In this document: positions 8,404 through 15,082 of the stretch, piece by piece
How the letters are laid out: each line of letters opens with the position of its first letter
How positions within the stretch are numbered: position 1 is the stretch's first letter
Assembly: GCA_024243835.1 (NCBI GenBank)
Contig: JALPMN010000576.1
Location: forward strand, 1 to 22,731
Length of the DNA: 22,731 nt
Source of the DNA: Enteropsectra breve
Taxonomy: Eukaryota > Microsporidia
Direction of reading: 5' to 3'
The notes under the pieces: generated by a model
What the model was told of the DNA's origin: nothing
The model's input: only the letters and a program-made list of their open reading frames with translations
Databases searched by the model: none
Made by a program: the position numbers and the translations under genes

Positions 8404-11376
8404 ATGATCGTTGTGCACTTATTAATACACTGCCTCTGGGCAGCAGAGCAAGCACAGGACACAGAAATACGGCCGGAGAAAAAAGAAACCAATTATAAAG
8501 AGGAATATGAGAAAAATATACAAGCACTTAAAGACGCAAAGGAAAAAAAGTTGACTAAAGTGAAACTACCAGGTGTGATGCGCACACGACAGCAGTTCTA
8601 CAATGAAAGAGAGCTCAGGGAGTTCTTAGAGCAAGAAAAAAATGCACAACCACTTGAAGATCAATGCAACAAAACACATAACGACAAAGTTTCTGAACAA
8701 TGCGTTATATGCCATGAATTATTTTTTTCCGATCTTAACGAAGGCAGTCTGTTCAAGCAGAGAGTCTACAAAACGCACGGCTACAAAATACTGTGTGTGA
8801 TGTGCCCTAACCCGAACAACTGTGGTGGCAGGATGTGCTGCGACTGTGCACGCGAATGTATTAGTGTTGAAACTAAAAAGCTGTCTTATGCAGAGCCTGT
8901 TACTTATTCAGATTGTAAAGATGCCGAAATTTCAAGCAAAAGAATTATTAACTGCCCGGTTTGCAGAGGTTACTTGAATATTGAGCCTATGGAACTTGAA
9001 ACAATTCCTGAAGATGCAAAAATGGAAATCAATGAGAAAATCAATTATATTGAGGATGTAGTCGCTGGCCAAGATAAGAAATACTGGTTCTTAGAAACGA
9101 TAGAGCTTAACTCACATGAGTTTTCTGTCAGTAAAAGGCAGTATGATACAGTACATGATGTAGTTGAAGCTGGCAAAAGCAGTAAGAATCTGTTACTTAA
9201 TCCCACCCAGGTGTTATTGTTGGAAGATCTTAGAGTGCAATTTTATTTTGTTAATAGTTGTATCAGTACAATCTGTAAACATTTTTCAGATCGGATTCGC
9301 CCTATCAAAGACTTTATCAAAAGCTGCACCGAAAAAATTATCTCTCCATTCATAATGACAGAGTTTAGAGAAAGAATTATAGAATCTAACATACCAGACG
9401 CAGAACTCGACTTTTATATTGAAAGGATTTGTTCCGCCGTTCCAATTGAGCATGCAGAGAATTTCACAAGAATCTACTACTCTATGATAATAGGCTATTT
9501 CGAAAAGACAAAGGATTATAATAAGAATCTCCAGTTTATTAAGAAATGGATGCTCTCGAAATACTCCTTTATACTCACTGGATTTCAACATAAAAGTATA
9601 GTTAATATTGTAGAAGCTGCATACTATCCTCGTGCTGAAGATTTTTATACCGCATTCGCTGATGCGCTTCATGACCCGCGGCTCATAAACAACATTATCA
9701 ACTGCAACGCATTGGAATTCACGTTTAGGGGGTTAAGCAACTACCCACAGGGTGCACTTGCCGCTTATGAAAATCTCATCACGAATCTAACGGAAAAGTA
9801 TTACAATGCATTGAAAAAAGAGAATAACTACGGGATGTACAAAGAAATATTTGTAAACAGGCACAATGCCGATGTCCGCCGTTTTTCATACACAGTTTAT
9901 AAAAATAAACTTGCAGAAGAATTAGGGCATATTATTATTTCATCCGATTTTAACAAGCCTAATAGTGCCTATTATATGGTGGATCCACCAGCATTCATTT
10001 ACGATGCGATACTCAAAGTGCTTCTCACAATGGCCCCCTCTTATTTCGATGGTGCTGTTGAGAAAATTACTGATATCGCTATAACTAAAAGTAGCATTGT
10101 TAAATGCGACGAAAACTATGCAGATTTTCTCTGTGAGACATACAAAGCAAAATCAAGTGCTAAAGGTGTTTTAATTACGAGTATTGCAGAATACATCAAG
10201 AAGAAACAATATCCCGCCGCGGTGCTTCTTTTCAAAAATCTTCCCGATGCCTTCGCTACTCAAGAAGCTATTAATCTGTTTTATAAAATGAAAGCATTGC
10301 CAGAGCTTCTAAAAAGACTTAATAAATATGAATTTGTTAACTGGGAAAATGAAACTGCTATATACAAACTGCTAAAAGACCAACGCAAGCTTAGTTTTTT
10401 GCCTGCCTTACTTAAGCAAATGAGCAAGCAGCCTTCATGCTTTTTTGAAGTTTCGAGTAAAGATATTGATAATTACATTGTAAGGTATTATTTAGACAAT
10501 CACAACTACGAGAGTCTAGGATCAGTGGCATTCGTGTGCAGAAATGAGAAGCTTCTTGAAGCCTTCAGAGACGATCTTGATAGGATTCTCAGCAACTGGG
10601 ATTTTGCACTGAACCTTCATAAGTTTTACAACGGTGTAATTTCGCCTGAGGGGACAAAAAACATATTTGATTTGCCGTTTTTCAAAATGTATTATGCCGA
10701 GCTGTTTAAGTGGCTGGATAAAAAGATCGATGATAAAGCACTGAAGATCAGTAGAATGCTGATGGTGGCGAAGCTTGCTTTGTGGGATTCAACCGTTAAG
10801 AAGAAAGCCGAGCCTAAAGAAGGGGTTAGTACTGGAGATGTTCCAAATAACATGGATTCGAGTAGCAATGCGCCTATTTTTACACTTGAGAAGGACATGC
10901 TTATGGCTGTAGGATCAACTAAAGTTGGGTTTCAGGCATTCTGTGCATTCCAGTGCTATTTGAGTTCTGCTTTTAAAAAGCATTTGGAAGAGGAGATTTT
11001 TCCTGGTGTTTTAGCTATCGAGGGTGCTGACAGTACTGAGCTGCTGAAGGAATCGGAGTACCGAGGTTACTATAGAAAGCTGTTGTTATTGCAGAAAGGA
11101 TTAAATATTCAGGAAGGGATGATCAGCTGCAGTGAAGAGGAGATGCGCAAGTTATTAGAAATGCTTTCTGTGCTGAAAAAAATCGAAGAATCTGGTGCGC
11201 TGGCAGCTATCAAGAAAAAGAGCGATATAAAAGGGGATATGACAGATATCAAGTACTATACCGATGCTATCGCAGTATTGCCAAAATGTGCTTGTGTAAT
11301 TGTTCAAAGATTTTTCAGAAATGCTAGTCAAAATATTAGCAGTGGTAGAAAAAGGCCATTTCCATACGATGCATAA
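8404..11376 (+). CDS. Secreted RING-like zinc-binding protein, family copy 3
   Basis: This encodes 990 residues from the ATG at 8404, placed by the AAAAATTTGTCC context; the upstream in-frame TTG is rejected. The signal peptide MIVVHLLIHCLWAA is nearly identical to that of the second copy. The RING-like domain (residues 100-187) has C100-x2-C103, H125, C131-x2-C134, C140, C145-C146-x-C148 and C184-P-V-C187-R, the last being a classic RING-type C-P-x-C-R ending. The helical body follows, with stretches almost identical to the second copy at the DNA level (for example 10540-10715 against 4733-4908). The C-terminus runs about 17 residues beyond its relatives: where the second copy ends with TGA this one reads AGA and continues to a stop after PFPYDA, suggesting a stop-loss extension. 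Likely host-exposed and possibly ubiquitin-related, by inference. Confidence 0.85.
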   Translation: MIVVHLLIHCLWAAEQAQDTEIRPEKKETNYKEEYEKNIQALKDAKEKKLTKVKLPGVMRTRQQFYNERELREFLEQEKNAQPLEDQCNKTHNDKVSEQCVICHELFFSDLNEGSLFKQRVYKTHGYKILCVMCPNPNNCGGRMCCDCARECISVETKKLSYAEPVTYSDCKDAEISSKRIINCPVCRGYLNIEPMELETIPEDAKMEINEKINYIEDVVAGQDKKYWFLETIELNSHEFSVSKRQYDTVHDVVEAGKSSKNLLLNPTQVLLLEDLRVQFYFVNSCISTICKHFSDRIRPIKDFIKSCTEKIISPFIMTEFRERIIESNIPDAELDFYIERICSAVPIEHAENFTRIYYSMIIGYFEKTKDYNKNLQFIKKWMLSKYSFILTGFQHKSIVNIVEAAYYPRAEDFYTAFADALHDPRLINNIINCNALEFTFRGLSNYPQGALAAYENLITNLTEKYYNALKKENNYGMYKEIFVNRHNADVRRFSYTVYKNKLAEELGHIIISSDFNKPNSAYYMVDPPAFIYDAILKVLLTMAPSYFDGAVEKITDIAITKSSIVKCDENYADFLCETYKAKSSAKGVLITSIAEYIKKKQYPAAVLLFKNLPDAFATQEAINLFYKMKALPELLKRLNKYEFVNWENETAIYKLLKDQRKLSFLPALLKQMSKQPSCFFEVSSKDIDNYIVRYYLDNHNYESLGSVAFVCRNEKLLEAFRDDLDRILSNWDFALNLHKFYNGVISPEGTKNIFDLPFFKMYYAELFKWLDKKIDDKALKISRMLMVAKLALWDSTVKKKAEPKEGVSTGDVPNNMDSSSNAPIFTLEKDMLMAVGSTKVGFQAFCAFQCYLSSAFKKHLEEEIFPGVLAIEGADSTELLKESEYRGYYRKLLLLQKGLNIQEGMISCSEEEMRKLLEMLSVLKKIEESGALAAIKKKSDIKGDMTDIKYYTDAIAVLPKCACVIVQRFFRNASQNISSGRKRPFPYDA

Positions 11377-11864
11377 AGTCACGCTTCAAGTTGATCGTAT
11401 ATTTTTTAACATTAAAATATATAACTTATGCAAGTCTTATTTTTCTCTGCAAAATAAACAGTGTTTTCGGAATATAAGCCACGGCTGTACAAGTAAAAAA
11501 CTATATATTTTTAAAAACATCGTAGTGCGGCTTATCTATTGATGCTTTTTAATGATTGCTTTATTAATCTTTTCAGCCAATTATTCATATTCATCTTTTA
11601 CACAATGGAGGAATTCTCATTAGCAAGTTTATAAGCACAATATCTCTATTCTTAAGATCTATTCTATATACTATCTTTAAATGCTTATCATAAAGTGGTG
11701 CTATCTAAATAGAAGCGAAAAATAATTTTTTGGATAAAAAGTTTGATGCAAGCACTCTATTGAAAATTTGAGGGGGTGCCGTTGGCCCTTATATGATTGG
11801 TTATCTATATATCTTTAAGGAAGCCTATTGTTTATTAAAAATATATAGACCGAAATAAAAATAA
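11377..11864. other. Intergenic region, about 490 bp
   Basis: AT-rich sequence after the third RING-like gene. It holds a G-rich stretch, AGGGGGTGCC at 11771-11780 followed by GTTGGCCC, which could be an upstream box for the decayed frame at 11865. An 80-codon frame running 11300-11542 overlaps the upstream gene in another phase and has no support. No RNA gene was seen. Confidence 0.45.
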
Positions 11865-12173
11865 ATGAAAAGGGTTTAAATCATTGTCTTTATTCTAACG
11901 GTCAGCGAGAGACCCGCCGTACCCAAGGCTTATAATCCAAAATGCGGATTTAATGAGAGTTTCACTGAATATTTTGGCACTAATCCTATATACACAAAAT
12001 CATTTTGTTCGTGTTCTATGCAACGTTTTAAAGTACACTCCATGCAAGTTTCCATCATGAATGGGTTTGGTCTGGCAGGTGCCCTGAATGAGTTTGTAGT
12101 GAGCAAAAAGGAATATATTCTTTTATCAGAGGTCTATGGACAAATGTTTATTATTATATTTTTATTACTGTGA
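11865..12173 (+). pseudogene. Possible decayed small secreted-protein gene
   Basis: ATG at 11865 is followed by AAA AGG GTT and then TAA (11877-11879). The same frame stays open for 97 further codons to TGA at 12171. Ignoring the stop, the N-terminus reads as a signal peptide (MKRV, stop, then IIVFILTVS). The rest is a non-repetitive 100-residue protein ending in a hydrophobic tail (GQMFIIIFLLL). Base composition at 11895-12130 is clearly richer in GC than the flanks, as in the real genes. Minus-strand frames are also fairly open here (one runs about 70 codons and includes ETCMECTLKRC), so strand and identity are uncertain. I recognise no homolog. Confidence 0.35.
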
Positions 12174-12363
12174 TAACAAATATACTCTTTTCTAACGGCT
12201 ACTTCATTTAATATTGTTTTTTATTTTGTCAATAAAATAACGTTTAGCTCTAGTGCTACAGATACAATATGTGTAATGACTGCACACCTCATTTTACTAT
12301 CATGTTCGGTGTGCTTTTATCGTTTATTTAAAAATTTTATGAATAAAATTTTAATTTACCGTT

Positions 12364-13263
12364 ATGAAAAGCAGAAACGTATGGATATGCTTCACAACAC
12401 TGTTTACACATATAAGAGGATCGGTGTATTGTACTAACGAGGAAGACACAATCTCCAAGCTCAATGATGACTTCGCTACAGAATCCAGAAAAGGATTCAT
12501 TCAAAGAAATAGTTCTTGCTTTGGGTGCTTGAGACCAAACAGACCAATAAAAACAGCATCAAAGAATAGCTTTTCTGATGCTCTTTGCGACTTTTTGCGT
12601 TGCTCTGTAGTAGCGAGAAAAGAATTGCTTGAAACTGAAAAAATTCTCTTAGAGCACATAGAAAAAGACGGGAAGACAAACTTAAAGAATATTTTTTATT
12701 CTATGGAAAATGATAGCAAAGACAAAATATCAAGGGTATTTAAATTGTTCAGCGAATACAGTGCCATTTCTCCCAATGGAGTTCAGTCAAAGCCATTCCA
12801 TTCTATTGAGTATGTTCTTAGTCACAATGAGCTTTTAGACTTCATCAACCCGAAACTAAGCTCCGGACGGATTTTCAAGATTTTAGAGAGCATAGCTAAA
12901 CAATATCGTGGTAACAAATATTCATCATTTAGTTTTTACAATATTAATCTGCCAGAAAATTTCATCTTTGAAATAAGCGAGGGCTCATTTGCGCACATTA
13001 AAAGTCTCTTCGAAAATAAAGACTTTAATTCACTGAGCCATGGGCTTGTAACAAAACACTTTGAGGTTTTCGATGGCCTTGAGGAGACCTATAGTTATAG
13101 AGTAAATGCAGTGCTTTATAAGGAAAAGGATATATGGAGAGCTGTGCCAGTTAGAGATGATGAGAAGTACAGAAGCGATATGATGAGCGCAATTGAATCT
13201 TTAGCCATCAATGGCGGATATCTTATGTTTAAGAAGGTGCAGCCCCGTTCCATTAAAAACTAA
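12364..13263 (+). CDS. Secreted protein, putative inactive USP-like fold (copy A)
   Basis: This encodes 299 residues. The ATG follows AAAATTTTAATTTACCGTT, similar to the context of the next gene. Residues 1 to about 23 (ending GSVYC) look like a signal peptide. Its pattern matches the paralog at 13544-14377 and, more distantly, ubiquitin-specific proteases. S69-F-S-D-A-L-C-D-F-L resembles the Cys box (C-[FY]-x-N-[AS]-x-L-Q-x-L) with Ser in place of the nucleophile. LPENFIFEIS (196-205) resembles the 'LP..L...L' strand. YRVNAVLY (245-252) resembles the strand that opens the His box, and GGYLMFKKV (284-292) resembles the terminal 'AYLLFYER' strand. The His-containing G-H-Y motif is not visible. 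If right, this is a secreted, catalytically dead ubiquitin-binding or decoy protein. The gene itself is well supported; the fold call is an inference from motif reading only. Confidence 0.75.
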   Translation: MKSRNVWICFTTLFTHIRGSVYCTNEEDTISKLNDDFATESRKGFIQRNSSCFGCLRPNRPIKTASKNSFSDALCDFLRCSVVARKELLETEKILLEHIEKDGKTNLKNIFYSMENDSKDKISRVFKLFSEYSAISPNGVQSKPFHSIEYVLSHNELLDFINPKLSSGRIFKILESIAKQYRGNKYSSFSFYNINLPENFIFEISEGSFAHIKSLFENKDFNSLSHGLVTKHFEVFDGLEETYSYRVNAVLYKEKDIWRAVPVRDDEKYRSDMMSAIESLAINGGYLMFKKVQPRSIKN

Positions 13264-13543
13264 TCATTTCAAAATTTAATATTCGTTATTCAATGCTTTC
13301 GTACACACTGGTGAAAACTTTCTTTTTAAATTTAGAAGCTAAAAATATCATATGTCGTATAAATATTCTAACTAATTAAAGACCCATCTATGAACAACGC
13401 GTGTTTTCTTAATTTTTCAGCTATAAAAATATCATACATAGGAATTAAAGCATCATTGAGAGGCCTATTTTCCGACTATAAATTACTTTAAACTGTCAGA
13501 TAAAAATTTTCAATCAAAAAATTATTGCAAATAATTTTACCTT

Positions 13544-14377
13544 ATGATCAGAGGTCTTTGTATTTCACTCACACATGCTGTCTCAGCTTTTATGCCTGGC
13601 GAGTCTCCCACGTTAAAGCGTCGTTCAGCCTCCAGAGTGGAACTCTCATCATACGATGATGCTCTTGCCATCTGTGAGTTTCTGTCTTACAGCCCCAAAT
13701 TCAAGAAAGCAATCAGCAAGGCAGCAGTTTGTGAAGAAAGCAAAATTTTAAAGGCCCTGCAGAAATTCGTGCAAAATAAGGGCAAACTGAGTAGGACCAG
13801 AGTAGCAGAGATTGAAAATGTTATTGATAGCACAGACACAGGCTTTGAGAGCTTCGAATTCTTCATTACCGAGATGTGCTGTGAGCAGGACGGCCTGGCT
13901 GCACCCTTTTTTTCTTTCAGCTTTGAAACAGGCCCGCAAATAAATAAATCTGCCGCCCCAACTCTTCTGCAGAACCACATCATTGATTTCGGGTATTTGC
14001 ACCAGTTTTCAACTAGCCACCATGCCATTTCGATTCCACTAATAACCGAAACCCTTGCTACCAGAGCAGCTACACTAAACTTTGAACCACGAAAAGTAAA
14101 AAATATTCATTTTCCCGAGAGCCTTATATTCGCGCTGAATGATACAAACAGAAAAAATGCACTGACTGCATATTTCTCAATATCCTCGTTTGTATCCTCG
14201 AGAAAACTACAGGGCTACCGGATCGCTGCTGCACTGATAAAGGAGGCACGGCCAGCATCTGGAACAGTCTTAAAAGTATTGAAGCTTAAGCATGATGCTG
14301 ACTCAAGCAATCTAACGAAGGAGGATTCAAAGCATATCATGAAACACGGCATGTATCTTTTATATGAGCGTGTTTAG
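13544..14377 (+). CDS. Secreted protein, putative inactive USP-like fold (copy B)
   Basis: This encodes 277 residues, in tandem with and 280 bp after copy A; the start context is ATAATTTTACCTT-ATG. A short signal peptide (MIRGLCISLTHAVSAFM) is likely. It gives the clearer USP-like series. SSYDDALAICEFL (35-47) parallels T-C-Y-M-N-A..Q-x-L, with S36 at the nucleophile position. FESFEFFITEM (101-111) parallels Q-D-A-x-E-F-L..L. IHFPESLIFAL (188-198) parallels the LP-strand. YRIAAALI (225-232) parallels Y-x-L-x-A-V-I, and MYLLYERV (270-277) parallels the C-terminal A-Y-x-L-F-Y-x-R. The G-G-H-Y catalytic His motif is replaced by ARPASGTVLKV. At 277 residues it is near the lower end for a USP catalytic core, and the zinc-ribbon part is missing. 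The alternative is an unrelated fold with chance resemblance. Confidence 0.75.
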   Translation: MIRGLCISLTHAVSAFMPGESPTLKRRSASRVELSSYDDALAICEFLSYSPKFKKAISKAAVCEESKILKALQKFVQNKGKLSRTRVAEIENVIDSTDTGFESFEFFITEMCCEQDGLAAPFFSFSFETGPQINKSAAPTLLQNHIIDFGYLHQFSTSHHAISIPLITETLATRAATLNFEPRKVKNIHFPESLIFALNDTNRKNALTAYFSISSFVSSRKLQGYRIAAALIKEARPASGTVLKVLKLKHDADSSNLTKEDSKHIMKHGMYLLYERV

Positions 14378-14441
14378 TTAGTGCTCTATTCAAATAAAAT
14401 AATTTAAAATTAGACTCTCACCGTTGTTATTAAGGCGAAGG

Positions 14442-14493
14442 CAATCTCCTCAGAAATGAATGATAAACAATCTCTACAGAAATGAATGATAAG
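14442..14493. repeat. 26-bp tandem duplication
   Basis: Two adjacent 26-bp units begin CAATCTC and share CAGAAATGAATGATAA. They differ at three positions (CT against TA in the middle, and the last base). The duplication lies in intergenic DNA downstream of the copy B gene. Confidence 0.8.
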
Positions 14494-14790
14494 TTGAGTA
14501 AGATATAGCCATAACAGTATATTGCTGTTATTATAAAAGCTAGAAATTTACTTTTTTACATTTTCTTGCGTCTCTTCTAATCATGTTATATGGCAACAAG
14601 TAATTTGAGGGAAATAATATAGCTCTACCAACTATACAATTGATATCGTTCTTACTTTATGAAAGGCCCAAAGATATGTTCTTTTCATAAAATGGAAAAA
14701 AGAAGCGATTGACTGTTTCTAAAAAACTCAATATAACAATTGATAATATGGCATATAACAGTTGCATTTATTTTATAAAGCTTTGCTGCG

Positions 14791-14812
14791 CCCCGGGGTA
14801 GAAGCTTTCTAC
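14791..14812. other. GC-rich palindrome next to a small hairpin
   Basis: CCCCGGGG at 14791-14798 is a perfect palindrome in otherwise AT-rich DNA. It is followed by a stem GTAGAA (14798-14803) / TTCTAC (14807-14812) around a GCT loop. Too short for an RNA gene on present evidence. Confidence 0.35.
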
Positions 14813-15010
14813 TTGCGGTCTAATTTATTGCATTTTTATCAACTGATAGAGCATTGCTATAATTTTATTGATGCTTTATTAACGATATCTGTAAGATTTT
14901 AAAAATTTTCATTCGAAGTTTGTATGATTAATACCATCAAACTGGGGAATAAAGTCTATTTAAAAAATGATAATTTATAAGACCATTTTAATACTATAGC
15001 CATTATATTA

Positions 15011-15082
15011 GCGCCCCTTATTCATTTTACGGCCAACGGTTGAACCCCTTTTTCAAATAATATTGAATGAAAAATTTTGCCC
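15011..15082 (+). promoter_or_regulatory. GCGCCCC box plus AAAAATTTTGCCC start context
   Basis: GCGCCCC at 15011-15017 is the reverse complement of the GGGGCGC box ahead of the gene at 2637 and sits at almost the same distance (about 66 bp) from the ATG. AAAAATTTTGCCC touches the ATG at 15083. Two unrelated families thus share start architecture. Confidence 0.55.

Larger units (their letters stand above)
14378..15082. other. Intergenic region, 705 bp
   Basis: Mostly AT-rich and apparently non-coding. It contains a 26-bp tandem duplication (14442-14493), a small GC-rich hairpin region (about 14789-14812) and the upstream elements of the next gene. No tRNA cloverleaf or coding frame could be supported. 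Confidence 0.5.

Noticed and set aside
11300..11542. 80-codon frame overlapping the end of the third RING-like gene
   Set aside because: Out of phase with the real gene, no signal peptide, no start motif and low-complexity composition after the overlap.
12131..12150. Minus-strand ACATTTGTCCATA, similar to the AAAATTTGTCC-ATG start block of the RING-like genes
   Set aside because: ATA replaces ATG, and what follows does not resemble the family signal peptide or any other part of it.
14781..14820. GC-rich segment considered as a tRNA or small RNA gene
   Set aside because: No cloverleaf, no T-loop-like GTTCRANNC and only a 6-bp stem; not enough to call an RNA.
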